From Typha latifolia (lineage: Eukaryota; Streptophyta; Magnoliopsida; Poales; Typhaceae), in NCBI GenBank assembly GCA_019914945.1, contig CM034099.1, positions 9,933,001-9,997,000 of the forward strand: a stretch of DNA of 64,000 nucleotides. The letters run 5' to 3'. Shown one piece after another: positions 31,915-43,600 of the stretch (positions are counted from its first letter, which is position 1; every line of letters starts with the position of its first letter). The position numbers were made by a program, and so were the translations under genes. Below the pieces are notes generated by a model. The model was given only the letters and a program-made list of their open reading frames with translations, was not told where the DNA came from and did not search any database.

Positions 31915-33245
31915 AGATGACATCAATAAGGAGACCTATAAAGAGCACACCGATAAGAGAAGACTCAATCCACAATGACCCTAATCGTGAGGCCGATTGC
32001 TTTGGAACGACCGAGTAGGATCGAGTCAACCAACATCCATGGGTTCGAATATGGATGAACTTAGGGGCATGTTCCAAACATTGTTGCTTAGAGTTGACAA
32101 CATGCAAAATGATTACAATGAATTCAAGGAATATGTCGTGAATCGATTGGGTTCGTCATCTCCTCGACGACGATCGGAGTTTCAAGAAGGACTAGCGGTG
32201 GGACCTCATCGAACCGATACCCCACAGGTCCAGGTGCGTCATATGAGTGTCAATGATCCCCTCTTACCTATGTCTACACATCATCCCCCACCTCTATTAA
32301 AAAAACCCAAGATCGGTGATGGTGGAACCCGAGAGGCGTGTGGCACCGGAGCGCTTCGTCAATGAGGAGGATTGACACTATCAGGATGAGGTTGATCCCT
32401 ATGGAGATAGTGAGGCACGTGCTCAAGGATTTAGAGAAGGTGATCAATATGCACAAAGGTTTAGACCAGAACCAAGGATCTTTCGCGAACCCGACAATGT
32501 TATTCGGGGAAGAACTGCACGCTTGGACTTTCCAAAATTCCAAGGCGGTAATCCAACGAATTGGATATTTCAAGTTAAATAATATTTTGATTGTCAAGTT
32601 ACAGCAGAAGATGCAAAAGTCCAGATGGCATGCTTTCACCTCCAAGGAACGGCATTGCATTGGTATAGATCAGCTCTTCGTAGTGGTGGATTTACCGAAT
32701 GGGTTAATTTTTATAGGAGGATTACACGCAGATTTGGGATAGCGGCATATGAAGATTTTGCTGCCATATTAAGCAAGGTGGTTTAGAGGACGACCGTATC
32801 GGAGTACCAAGCTGAGTTTGAAAGAGTTAGTAGTCGTTGTAATCCACCTTGGCCAGAACAAACATTGATGAGTACATTTATTTTGGGGCTGCGAGAGGAG
32901 ATACAAGCGAATTTTCGTGCTCTATGTCCTACTACTCTCCAGGAGGCCTTTGAGAAGGCCGTGAGAATAGAACAAAAGCATAGGGCTCTAAAGATTGCAG
33001 CTAAAACCAATTGGGGCAATCGAGATGGGTGATTTGCACCTAGAACACCGGTTGGAAATTCTGCAATTCCAAAAACAGCGACTACGAGTACTAGACCACG
33101 ACCACCTTTGAGTCCTTCTTTCGATGTTAGAGAAAGCACAAGACCCCCCATTCAAACTCTCACACCTGCCCAGTGGAGGAGCGAAGAGCGAATGGCCTTT
33201 GCTTTCGATGTGATGAGCGTTTCACCCCCGGTCATCGGTGTTCTA
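31915..33245 (+). pseudogene. gag: Group 2 gag
   Basis: Gag starts MTSIRRPIKSTPIREDSIHN at about 31917, continues through a coiled helical segment (MDELRGMFQTLLLRVDNMQN), the capsid (broken frames 32338-32900, SLFREPD-like, TFILGLREEIQANF), and a zinc knuckle (GLCFRCDERFTPGHRCSK) at 33190-33245. Several frameshifts interrupt it. Confidence 0.85.
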
Positions 33246-33780
33246 AACCGATCGGGAGTGTGATGCTTATCGACGGTCTTGAGGAGGACAATGAGGTTGT
33301 TGATGATAGAGAGTGTCTAGAGGAGGTCCATGAGGAGGTCGTTGAGGAGGTCGTTGAGGAGGGCTTGGAGAAAGATATTCAAGCTGAAATATCAATGCAT
33401 GCATATTAGGGTACTTCCGCGCCGAGGACGTTACGAGTAGACGGACTTATTAGAAATACTTGTGTGCACATCCTCATTGATTTGGGAGTACACACAACTT
33501 TCTAGATGAGAGGTTAGTGAGGAGATTGGGTTTGGATGTCGAACTGACCACGGGATTTGACGTTGCAATTAGAGACGGCACAAAGCTTAAGGCGGAGAGC
33601 TTGTGTTGCCGGGTCAGTATACGGGTACAAAGACACGACATCATTATGGACTTATATCTGTTGGCACTATGAGGAGCCGACATTGTCCTTGGTGCTCGGT
33701 GGTTACGAGTTTGGGACTGTCACATTTGATTTTCGGAGCATGTGGATGAAATTTAAACAATGAAACAAAGATGTGCGGCT
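33246..33780 (+). pseudogene. pol: Group 2 protease
   Basis: The acidic linker repeats EEVHEEVVEEVVEEGLEKDI (frame 33173-33409, continuous with the zinc knuckle). The active site reads VHILIDLGVHTT: the Ser/Thr of D(S/T)G is changed and a base is lost in GSTH, so the site is broken. Confidence 0.8.
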
Positions 33781-34409
33781 TGATGGCGTTCGATCTTCGT
33801 CGATTCCTATGATGTAGCTTATGATGGGGCTGCCTTGTGCATATGATTTGGCATATCTTCTTCAGTTAGGACCAGCAGCGAGTTCAAGTATTACCATTGA
33901 ATTGTCTAATTTATTAGATAACTTTTCTAGACTATTTGAGGAGCCATAAGAGTTGCCACCGAGGAGAGCGACGGACCATCGCATAGAGATTATACCCAGG
34001 GTTGCACCGGCAAACGTGAGGCCATATCGGTATCCACATGTGCAAAAGAAAGTTATCTCAAAGATAGTAGCCAAGATGTTAGAGCAAGGTCTCACACAAC
34101 TAAGTCATAGCTCGTACTCATCCCCTGTGCTATTGGTGCGAAAAAAGGATGGGACATGGGATTTTTATATCGACTATCGGGCACTAAATGCTATTACCAT
34201 TAAGGACTAGTATCCTATTCAGGTTATAGAGGAGCTACTGGACAAGCTTGCAAGGGCGACTATATTCAGCAAGCTTGACTTGAAGGCCAGGTATCATCAA
34301 ATTAGAGTTTACCCGACGGATGTGCACAAAACTGAATTTCAGACTCCGGACGAGCATTACGAGTTCTGGGTGATGCCTTTTGGTCTCACCAATGCTCCAG
34401 CTACCTTTC
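33781..34409 (+). pseudogene. pol: Group 2 RT, cut by an insertion
   Basis: After the linker, RT runs from VRPYRYPHVQKKVISKIVAK (frame 33953-34210) through the [12 protein letters not shown] and [13 protein letters not shown] motifs to [12 protein letters not shown] at 34409. There the TGATACG end of a minus-strand LTR begins. The remaining RT does not resume on the other side in this window. Confidence 0.85.
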
Positions 34410-35164
34410 TGATACGATCCTTCCTCGGCTATAGGCTCTGATACCAGCTTGATACGTTCCTTCCTCGGCTATAGGCTCACGATACCAGCTTGATACGATC
34501 TTGCACGGAACTTTAAGATAAGATCCCGAAATATCCCGCCGTTGGATCACTGTGAAATTTTGATATGTTGTAGGCCCGGAAAAGAGCTTTCCAACGGATC
34601 TAGTTTCAGGCGAATCGGAGTTGGGGATCTCGAGATATCGTTAGTTTAGTAGACGAACGTCAGGATACTCTGTTTTTGGATTCCGTGGATGAAGGCACGA
34701 AATCCTGGGTAATGGTGGATTGTGGAGGGCCGGTGTTGATGGGGTGGCACCGTGTAAAAGTGATGGTGGAAGGGTTATGGATGATGGAAAAGTTAGGGAT
34801 AGCGATGGATAAATTGGAAGAAGGGGGAGAAGAGGGCCACTCCTAAGGGACTAGGGTGATTGGCCTGTCGAGGGGAGATTAGAAGCGGCGTCGCCGGGGA
34901 GATTGAGGGAACGGGAGCGAAGAAGACGAAGGAGGCAAGGCAAACTCAATTCTCAATATTCAATTCCTAATTTTGGTTGCCCTACACATACTTTTATAGG
35001 CTAACCAACAACTCAATCTTATCCTAAAACACAATCTTATCCTAAAACTCAATCTTATCCTAAAACACAATCTTATCCTAAAACTCAATCTTATCCTAAA
35101 ACTCAATCTTATCCTAAGGTAAATCCAAGCTCGAGACGACGTCGGTGAAGTCCGAATCGTATCA
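34410..35164 (-). repeat. Group 1 LTR with two PBS-unit extensions
   Basis: 755 bp. On the minus strand it starts TGATACGATTCGG at 35164 and ends after two tandem units of 41 and 40 bp, each AGCTGGTATC...TATCA, at 34410-34490. It shares the 17-bp repeat array (six units, 34999-35115) with the GATGA element LTRs and is their closest relative here. Confidence 0.9.
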
Positions 35165-35690
35165 ATCCACCACGCTTCCGCAACCTTGTCCTCAAGGTTT
35201 GAAATTTGGGAAGCGATCCATGATGTCTGTCTCTAGCTCCCATGTAGACTCGTCAGTAGGTTTGCCCAGCCACTCAATCAGCACTTCGTCTCTAATCTGG
35301 ATCCTTGGCGTCTTCTCCTACGACTTAAGACTCGAACCGGCTCATTGGAGCCATCTTCCTCCATTGGTTCGGGTAAGGTCGAACCCACTACATGGTTAGG
35401 CCCGATCTGGGCCTTCAATGCCGAGACATGGAAGACGGGATGTATCCTGGTTCCTTCAGGTAGGTCCAATCGGTAAGCTCTTGGACCGATTCGTTATAGC
35501 ACTCGGTACGGACCATAGTACTTGTATCCCAACTTTTGGTTCAAAATTGGCCTCAATGTGGACTGTCGATACGGTTGAGCTCGAACGAACACCAATTGAT
35601 CCACCTCAAATTCTCACTCACGTCCGCCTTTGTCATGCGTTTGCTTCATGCGGTTTTGTGCCGAGAAGGAGGCGAGTTCACTTGTATCTG
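35165..35690 (-). pseudogene. pol: Integrase C-terminus and chromodomain
   Basis: Nearly identical to 7772-8259: chromodomain stub near 35190-35330, then [20 protein letters not shown] and QSTLRPILNQKL. The integrase core is missing; at about 35660 it jumps to the RNase H tail (PDTSELASFSA in corrected frame) and then protease. Confidence 0.85.
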
Positions 35691-36310
35691 GTTCAGAACA
35701 GCCATTTGCAATAGTAGAGCTCGGTCCCCCGCACTAGGAAAGCCTACAAGTGGTTGCAATGTTGGTCCTTGCCGCGGTTGATTTCCATCCAGCAGTACCT
35801 TTCTTCCATTCCTCCGAAAGGTCAGGTGTGAGGTTTGAGAAATCAAATGTTACGGGCCCCAAGCTTTGAAGCCATTGAGTTCCCAAAACAATATCAGCTC
35901 CTCGCAAGGCCAATGGATAAAGATCCAATGTGAAACTTTGGCCTTGCACCTTCAATACCACACCTCCACAAATAAAATCTGCTCGCAAGGTGGTGCCATC
36001 TCCAATCGTCACATCGAACCCTTCCGTGGGTTCCGACTCGAGCCCAATCTTCCTAAGGAGCCTCTTGTCAATGAAGTTGTGGGTGGACCCGGTGTCAATC
36101 AAGATTCTCACTGTGGTCTTCTTGACTACTCCGTTCACCCGCAATGTCTTTGGCGCCGCCGTCCCCGAATAAGCGTGGAGGGAGATTTCAGCTATCACGT
36201 CCTCCACGTTTTGCTCCTCAACTTCTTCTCCTCGATGTCCAGCCACATCTGCGCTTTTAGCTGCAAGCTCATCCTCCGCTTCCTCCAATCCATCGATGAG
36301 CATCACCGAT
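35691..36310 (-). pseudogene. pol: Aspartic protease
   Basis: The 248-codon frame 35734-36480 joins the gag tail, the intact zinc knuckle (GLCFRCDEKFVLGHRCAK) and the protease (RILIDTGSTHNFIDKRLLRK, GADIVLGTQWLQSLGP), with a late frameshift after FDFSNLT. It nearly matches 8732-9382. Confidence 0.85.
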
Positions 36311-36932
36311 CCCATCGGTTTAGCACAACGATGCCCTAGTACAAACTTCTCATCACAACGGAAGCATAAGCCCTTGGCTCTTCTTTCTTCTACTTGGGCA
36401 GGTGTGAGTGCTCGCCCCGGACCTCTAGGTGCGTACTTCACATCTTGGGATGGCTTCAAGGGTGCTCGAGGAGGTATCAATGCGTAGCGGCTCTTGGTAC
36501 TCGGCTAGTGTTTCCTGCCGCTATGTTTGGTAGAGCTTGATTGCGGCTTCCTTGGCTTGTCCAACTCTGCTTCCAAGTGTATCTTCATGGCTCTATGCTT
36601 GTCTTCCATAAGCACCGCATCTTGGAAGGCCTCCTTTAAGGTTCTAGGCCTTAAAGCCCTCACATCGGCTTGTATGTCACCCCGCAGCCCGGAGATGAAG
36701 GTGCTTTGCGAAGTTGCCGATCCGTCCATGGTGGATGACATCGGCTACTAATCCTCTCAAATTCTTCTTGGTATGACCGTCTTTGAACCGAGAGAGGAGA
36801 GCATCAAAGTCTTCATAGCCCGATACTCCAAATCGCCGTGTGATATCGGCGCAAAATTCAGCCCAAGTTTCGATGGCCTCAATGGCATTGGCTGATCGAA
36901 ACCAATGAAGCGCCGCATCCTCAAGGTGGAAG
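36311..36932 (-). pseudogene. gag: Gag, truncated at a recombination junction
   Basis: Capsid blocks LRGDIQADVRALRPRTLKEA and FHLEDAALHWFRSANAIEAI (frames 36505-36741, 36677-36943) match 9587-10348. At 36932 it breaks inside HLEDA and continues as protease of a different subfamily. Confidence 0.85.
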
Positions 36933-37610
36933 CCTCTTATCAATGAAGTTGTGGGTGGACCTGGTGTCGATCAAGATTCTCACTATGGTTGTCTTGATTA
37001 CACTGTTCACCTGCAAAGTCTTTGGTGTAGTTGTCCTGGAATAAGCGTGGAGGGAGATCTCGACCATCATGTCCTCCATAGGTTGCTCCTCAGCTACTCC
37101 TCCTTGTTGTCCAGCCACACCCTCAACTTCATCTACAATCTCATCCTCAACCTCCTCTAATCCATCGATTAGCATCACCGATCCCATCGATTTAGCGCAG
37201 CGATACCCGGGTATAAATTTCTCGTCACAACGAAAGCAAAGGCCTTTGGCTCTTTGTTCCTCCACTTGAGTAGGTGTGAGTGCTCGTCCCGGACCTCTAG
37301 GCGCGTACTTCACATCTTGGGATGGCTTCTGGGCCACTCGAGGAGGCACTATTGCAGCAACGGTTCTTGGTACGCCGATAACATTTCCTGTCATTGTGGT
37401 TGGTTGAGTTGGATTGCAGCTTCCTTGGCTCGTCCAGCTCTGTTTGAGGTGTAACTTCATGGCTCGATGTTTGTCTTCCATCAGCACCGCATCTTCGAAG
37501 GCCTCCTTTAAGGTTCTAGGCTTTAAAGCCCTGACGTCAGCATGCAGCCATGGCTCTGGTAATCATCATAGGAAGCACATGTTCGAGGAACAGTGGCTTT
37601 GATACCAGCT
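36933..37610 (-). pseudogene. Second protease start plus gag of another subfamily
   Basis: The 188-codon frame 36921-37487 holds the gag C-terminus (MLMEDKHRAMKLHLK), a zinc knuckle (GLCFRCDEKFIPGYRCAK, His changed to Tyr) and the protease start (RILIDTRSTHNFIDKRL, where DTG has become DTR, an inactivating change). Upstream the gag body is deleted and its first codons (near 37545-37570) sit beside the primer site TGGTATCAAAGC at 37596-37607. Confidence 0.8.
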
Positions 37611-38557
37611 TGATACGATCTCCCCTTTTGGCCAAAGCTCGATCTATTTCGATTTTTAGATTTGGACGGGGATCTAACACGGAACTTTGGAAATAGTTCC
37701 CAAAAGATACCACCATCAGATCTATGTGAGATTTTAATATGTTATAGCCCTAAAAATGAACTTTCCAACAAATCAATCTTCATACAAATCAGAACGTCGG
37801 GTAGTCTGTCTTATGATTCGTGGATGAAGGCACGAGATCCTAGATGATGGTGGATGATGGTGGACCGATGTTAACGGGGTGGCATCGGTGAATAAATGGT
37901 GGTGGAAGGGTTTTGGGTGATGGAAGGATTATGGCAAGTGATGGATAGATTGGAAGATGGGGGAGGAGAGGGTCGCCCCTAAGGGACTAGGGTGATTGGT
38001 CGATCGAGGGAGGTTAGAAGCGGTGTCGCTGGGGAATGAGAGAATGGGAGAGAAGAAGACAAAGAAGGTAGGGCAAAAACTCAATTCATCAATAATAATT
38101 CCATTATTGCCATCCACATCTTATGAGGCTAACCAAACAATTCAAAAATGACAATTATTAACCTAATGAGGCTAACCAAACAATTCAAAAATGACAATTA
38201 TTAACCTAATGAGGCTAACCAAACAATTCAAAAATGACATCTTATGAGGCTAATTGCGTTTGAATGTGCCCGATCGCGTTCGAACGCACATATTTCACGC
38301 TTCTTTGAATTTGCAAACGCGATGCAGGCATTCGCAGGTGCATTCGAACACAACGTTCGAATGCATATTTCGCACTTTCTGTATGTGCGAACCTGATGTA
38401 GGCGTTAACAAGCACGTTCAAATGCACTCCACCCACGTTCGAACGCGACCTATAGAAACCTTATTTTTTTAATAACTAAATACTAAAAAAAGGGACAAAG
38501 ACATCCCTAAAGTGTATCCATGCTCAAGACGACATCGGTGAAGTCTAAATCGTATCA
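37611..38557 (-). repeat. Group 1 5' LTR, complete
   Basis: 947 bp, TGATACGATTTAGAC at 38557 to GATCGTATCA at 37611 on the minus strand. It is the complete reference for the interrupted LTR at 5839-12654. It is joined to a body whose other LTR (34410-35164) is of a different subtype. Confidence 0.9.
38125..38252 (-). repeat. 43-bp tandem repeat in U3
   Basis: The unit AGGCTAACCAAACAATTCAA...ACCTAATG is present about 2.8 times, next to where the TATA region lies in other LTRs. Confidence 0.9.
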
Positions 38558-39637
38558 CTCAAGCCCAGCGGGTTGTTGCAACCACTGCTTATACCGGAGC
38601 ATATTTGGGAGGACATCTCCATGGACTTCATCGAGGGGCTGCTGGAGGTTCGAGGACAATCGGTGGTGTTCATTGTGGTGGATAGACTAAGCAAATATGC
38701 TCATTTCATAGCATTGACACACCCATTTTTAGCGAAAAAGATTGCTGAAATTTTTGTTCGGAAAGTGGCGCGCTTGCATACGATGCCTAGGACGATCGTG
38801 TCAGACTAGGATCGCATCTTCATCAACGAGTTTTGGTCCGAGTTCTTCAGATTGCAAGGGACTCAAGTCAACGTTAGTTTAGCTTTTCACCCCGAGATTG
38901 ATGCCCAAACCGAGGTGGTGAATCGCAAACTAGAGCAATACTTGTGATGCTTTGTGGCGGACCGACCAAAGGATTGGGTCAAATTCCTTCCATGGGCCGA
39001 GTGATCATACAATATTGCTCATCACTCTAGCATCGGCATGACCCCCCTTTGAGGCGGTTTATGGGCGCACTCCCCCTTGTCTTGCGTGCCTACGATAGAC
39101 TCACGGCGGCGGATAGGACCGAGCTCAACTTAGAACTTGCTGATCGAGATGAAACCTTGAGACGGCTCAGGATTCACCTAGCAACCGCCCATAACCGCAT
39201 GACAATTGGTGTTTGTTCGAGCTCAACCATACTGACAATCCACATTGAGGCCAATTTTGAACTAGAAGTTCGATCAGAAGTACTATGGTCTGTACCGAGT
39301 GCTACAACGAATCAGTCTAGTAGCTTACTGGTTTGACCTACATGAGGGGACCAAGATCCATTCAGTTTTTCATGGAGCGGCATTGAAGGCCCAGATCGGG
39401 CCTAACCATGTGGTGGGTTCGGCCTTGCCCGAACCAATGGAGGAAGATGGCCTAATTGAACCGGTCCGAGTCTTAGGCCGTAGGAGAAGACACCATGGAT
39501 CTAGATTGGAGACCGTAGTGCTGATCGAGTAGCTAGGCAAGCCCACTGACGAGTCTATCTCGGGAGCTAGAGTCGATATCATGGGTCGCTTCCCCAATTT
39601 CAAACCTTGAGGACAAGGTAGCGGAAGCGTGGTAGAT
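38558..39637 (+). pseudogene. pol: Integrase and chromodomain remnant
   Basis: The frame 38573-38809 carries [35 protein letters not shown] and PRTIVSD (first two catalytic Asp residues), then a stop. [17 protein letters not shown] and [11 protein letters not shown] follow. The C-terminus and a chromodomain stub (VVLIE, stop, LGKPTDES) lead to the polypurine tract GGTAGCGGAAGCGTGGTAG at about 39617. Its 5' part was removed by the LTR at 37611-38557. Confidence 0.85.
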
Positions 39638-40593
39638 TGATACAATTTAGACTTCACCGATGTCGTCTCGAGCATGGGTACACTTTAGGGATGTCTTTGT
39701 TTCTTGTTTTAGTGTTTAATTCTTAAAAAAATTAGTTTTCTGTATGTCGCATTCGAATGCGGGTGGAGTGCGTTCGAACGTGCTTGTGAACGCCTACATC
39801 AGGTTCGCACATCTAGAGAATGCGAAATGTGTGTTTGAATGCGATATTTCGCACTGAGGATGACCCAACGAACACAACACATACAAAGAATGCCTGCATC
39901 ACGTTCGCACATACAGAGAACACAAAATGTGCGTTCGAACGCGATCGAGCGTGTTTGAAAGCGATCGAGCATGTTCGAAAGCGATCGGGTGCGTTCGAAC
40001 GCGATTGGGCGCGTTCGAACACGGTTAGCGAAAATCTACTATTTTAGGGTTAATAATTGTCATTTTGAACTGTTTGGTTAGCCTCTAAAGGTGTGGATAG
40101 CAACCATGGAATTATTATTGAATGAATTGAGTTTTGTCTTGTCTCCTTCGTCTTCTTCGTTCTCGTTCTCTCGTTCCCCGGCATCGCCGCTTCTAGCCGC
40201 CCTTGACCGGCCAATCACCCTAGTCCCTTAGGGGCGGCCCACTCCTCCCCTTTCTTCCAATCTATCTATTACTTTGTCCTAACCTTTCCATCACATATAA
40301 CCCTTCCATCTCCACGTACTCACCGGTGCCTCCCCATTAACACTAGTTCACCATCCTTCACCAATACCAAGGATCTCGTGCCTCCATCCACGGATCCTAA
40401 GACGGACTCCTGCACCGTCGATTCGCCCGAAACTAGATTTGTTGGACTTTTCGAGGGCTACAACATATCAAAAGTTCACATCGATCCGATGGCTACATCT
40501 TTCGGGATCTATTTTCAAAGTTCCGTGTTAGATCTTGTCCAAATCTGAAAATCGGGATAAATCAAACCTTCAACTAAAGGGGAGATCGTATCA
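39638..40593 (+). repeat. Group 1 3' LTR
   Basis: TGATACAATTTAGAC to GAGATCGTATCA, 956 bp, directly after the integrase and polypurine tract. U3 has repeated GCGATCGAGC-GTTCGAA units at 39940-40025. Confidence 0.85.
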
Positions 40594-40889
40594 TACCCTA
40601 TTAACACCGGTCCACCAACCTTCACCAACACCAATGATCTCATGCCTTCATCCACGGATCCTAAGACAGACTCCTTGATGTTCATCTATTAATTGGATGA
40701 TATCTCGAGATCCCACCATCCGATTCACTTGAAACTTGATTAGTTGGCAAGCTTTTTTTCTGGGGCTATACTTTCACATCGATCGACGGCTAAATCTTTC
40801 GGGATCTATTTTCAAAGTTTCATGTCGATGTTGTCAAGATCTAAAAATCGGAATAGATCGAGCCTTGGCCTAAAGGGGAGATCATATCA
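40594..40889 (+). repeat. 3' part of a second group 1 LTR
   Basis: It repeats the last 290 bp of the preceding LTR (TTAACACCGGTCCACC to GAGATCATATCA) at lower identity and is followed by a primer-site remnant AGGTATCGAGCCACC, so it is the end of a 5' LTR. I assign it to element Y, whose 3' LTR is at 53296-54204. Confidence 0.7.
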
Positions 40890-41201
40890 AGTAGGTATCG
40901 AGCCACCGTTTCTTGGACACGCAATTCCTATGATGACTACCGAGCCATGGTTGCACGACGAGATTAGGAAGATGAGATTTCCTCAATAGAGGAGGGGGAA
41001 ATGGTTGTGGGGACATTCACCCGTAGAACTGCCTGACCAAATCTGAATACGGAAGAGCCTAGCGTTCAAGCCATGTTTGGGTTTCTTTCACCCCGACCCA
41101 TCGTCAGCCGCAACGAATCACCACCAGCTACAATGGAATCCTCAACCATCATAGCAGCTCTCAGAACCTCCACATCTTCCCATGCATCGGAGACCTCGTC
41201 G
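40890..41201 (+). pseudogene. gag: Gag N-terminal fragment of element Y
   Basis: Decayed match to the group 1 gag start (MMTTEPWLHDEIRKMRFPQ, then frame-shifted EEPSVQAMFGFLS). It stops at 41201 where element H is inserted. Confidence 0.65.
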
Positions 41202-42158
41202 TGGTACGATCTCCCATTTAGGCTAAGGTTCGATCTCTCCCAATTCTTAGATCTAGATTGGATCTGGCACAAAAATTTGTAAATAGATCCTGAAGGATGC
41301 CGCCCTCGGATCGATGCAAAATTTTGATATTGTAGCCCCAGAAAAAAACTTTCCAACAAATCAAGTTTTAGGCGAATTGGATGTGGGGTTCTCGAGGTAT
41401 CATCTGATTAGTGGACGAACGTCAGGGGAGGTCTGATCAAGATCCGTGGATGGAGGCACGAGATCCTAGATGATGGTGGTCGGGGGTGGACCGACGTTAA
41501 TGGGGTGGCACCGGTGAAAAGTGGTGGTGGAAGGGTTATAGTTGATAGAAGGGTTAGGGCAAGTGTTGGATAGATTGGAAGAAGGGAGAGGAGAGGGCCA
41601 CTCCTAAGGAACTAGGGTTATTGGCTAGTCGAGGGAGATTAGAAGCGGCATCGCCGAGGATCGAGAGAACGAGAGAGAAGAAGATGAAGGAAGCAAGGCA
41701 AAACTCAATTCTTCAATAATAATTCTATGGTTGCCATCCACATCCTTTAGAGGCTAACCAAACAATTCAAAATTAACCCTAAATAGTACATTTTTGCCGA
41801 CTGCGTTCAAACGCGCTCGCTCGCATTCGAACGCACCTAGTTCGCTCTTCTTTGGATTTGCGAACGCGATGTAGTCATTCAGAGCGTGACCGAACGCACC
41901 TGTTTCTTGCTTCTCTAGATTTGCGAACGCAATACAGGTGTTCACAGCGTGTTCGAACGCGGCATTCGAACGCACAATTCACACTCTCTTGATGTGATGC
42001 AGCCGTTCACAACCACGTTCGAACGCACTCCACCTGCGTTCGAACGCGACTTACACAAAACTTATTTTCTTAGGAATTAAATATTAAAACAAGAAATAAA
42101 GACACCCATAAAGTGAATCAATGCTCGAGACGACATCGGTGAAGTCTGAATCATATCA
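41202..42158 (-). repeat. 3' LTR of element H
   Basis: 957 bp, TGATATGATTCAGAC at 42158, ending GATCGTACCA at 41202. Palindrome-rich U3 at 41800-42060. Clearly diverged from its partner, so H is an old insertion. Confidence 0.85.
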
Positions 42159-42740
42159 ATCCACCACGCTTCCACAACCTTATCCTCAAGATTTGAAATT
42201 TGGGAAGCGATCCATGATATCTGACTCTAGCTCCTTCATGATTTGATCTTCTGCATTGGTTCCCCACATATCTGAAATTAGAGGAAAGGTTGGTGCTTAA
42301 AAAGAGACGAGCTCACTTGTGTCCGGTTGGCGCGAAAGGGCATCGGCCGCTCGATTCTCGATCCCCTTCTTGTAGACTAATTCATAGTCATATCCAAGGA
42401 GTTTCGTGACCCACCGTTGCTGTGCTAGGATGTGCACACATTGCTCCATGAAGTAGGGTAAGCTACGCTGGTCCGTGTGGATAGTAAACCGTTGGCCGAT
42501 CAAGTAGGGTCGCCATTTGGTGACGGCGTGTGGAATCGCTAGCATTTCGCCCTCGTAAGTGGATAGCTGTCGTGATTGTTTTGACAATGCCTTGCTCATA
42601 TATGCCACAGGTCTGCCCTCTTGCATCAAAACTGCTCCAATGCCCTCACCCGAAGGGCTTGCTGAAATCTGGTAGTGATAGAATCAGAGCAGTAGACATA
42701 GCTGTCTTCAAGGCTTCGAAGGCCTCCGTCGCCTTGCTCG
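42159..42740 (-). pseudogene. pol: RNase H of element H with integrase-deletion junction
   Basis: The frame 42297-42629 covers GRPVAYMSKALSKQSRQLST, KWRPYLIGQRF and TDQRSLPYFMEQ. It ends RQPDTSELVSF and passes through SSDMWGTNAEDQ and KELESD into MDRFPNFK, the C-terminal tail of the polyprotein, then the polypurine tract. The whole integrase is missing. The same junction occurs in element N. Confidence 0.9.
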
Positions 42741-43600
42741 TCCATTGAAATGGTTAACAGGGCAACAATTTTGCCATAGTTGGCAACAAATCGCCGATAG
42801 TACCCCATCAACCCAAGGAATCCCCTCAATTCCCGTTGATTAGTAGGAATCGGCCAGTCCACCATATTCTTGATCTTACTTGGATCAGCTTCAACTTCTC
42901 TTTCTGATATTATATGTCCCAAGTACTCCACTCGTGGCTCTCCCCAAAGACACTTGCTCATGTTGACTTTTAACTGGTTTTGTCGCAAGATATTCAACAC
43001 CTCACGCATATGCTGCAAGTGCTCGCTCCAATTCCTACTATACACTAGAATAACGTCAAAGAAGATGAGCACGTAAAGACACAAGAGCGGGCGGAAAAGA
43101 TCATTCATTAGCCCTTGGAAGGTGGTCGGTGCATTGGTGAGCCCAAACGGCATGACTCGGAACTCATAGTGGCCATCATGAGTTCGAAACGCCATTTTGT
43201 GCACATCTTCCGGGTCGACGTGAATTTGATGGTACCCTGCTCTTAAGTCAAGTTTGCTGAAGTAAGCCGACCCTGTGAGTTCATCCAGCAACTCCTCGAT
43301 CACTGGTATTGGATACCGGTTTTTGACTATCGCATTCAAGGCTTAGTAGTCGATGCAAAATCGCCAACTCTCGTCTTTCATCCGAACTAGTAGCACCGGC
43401 GACGAGTAGGCACTTCTACTCGGTTGAATAATCCCTTGCTCGAGCATTTCCACCACCAATTTGCTGATCTCTTCCTTCTAGATATGCGGGTACCTATAGG
43501 GCCGAACATTGGCTGGTTCAACCCCTGGAATGATCTGGAAGCGATGGTCGTGTCGACAGGTCGGTGGCAGTCCTTGAGGTGGTGGATGTTCTGGTTCAGC
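42626..43600 (-). pseudogene. pol: Reverse transcriptase of element H, catalytic box mutated
   Basis: The 237-codon frame 42626-43339 is a long open [42 protein letters not shown], then IFFDVILVYSRN at residues 92-103. The second Asp of the (F/Y)XDD box is Val, so the enzyme could not polymerise. The fingers continue upstream to 43510 in another frame. Confidence 0.9.
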
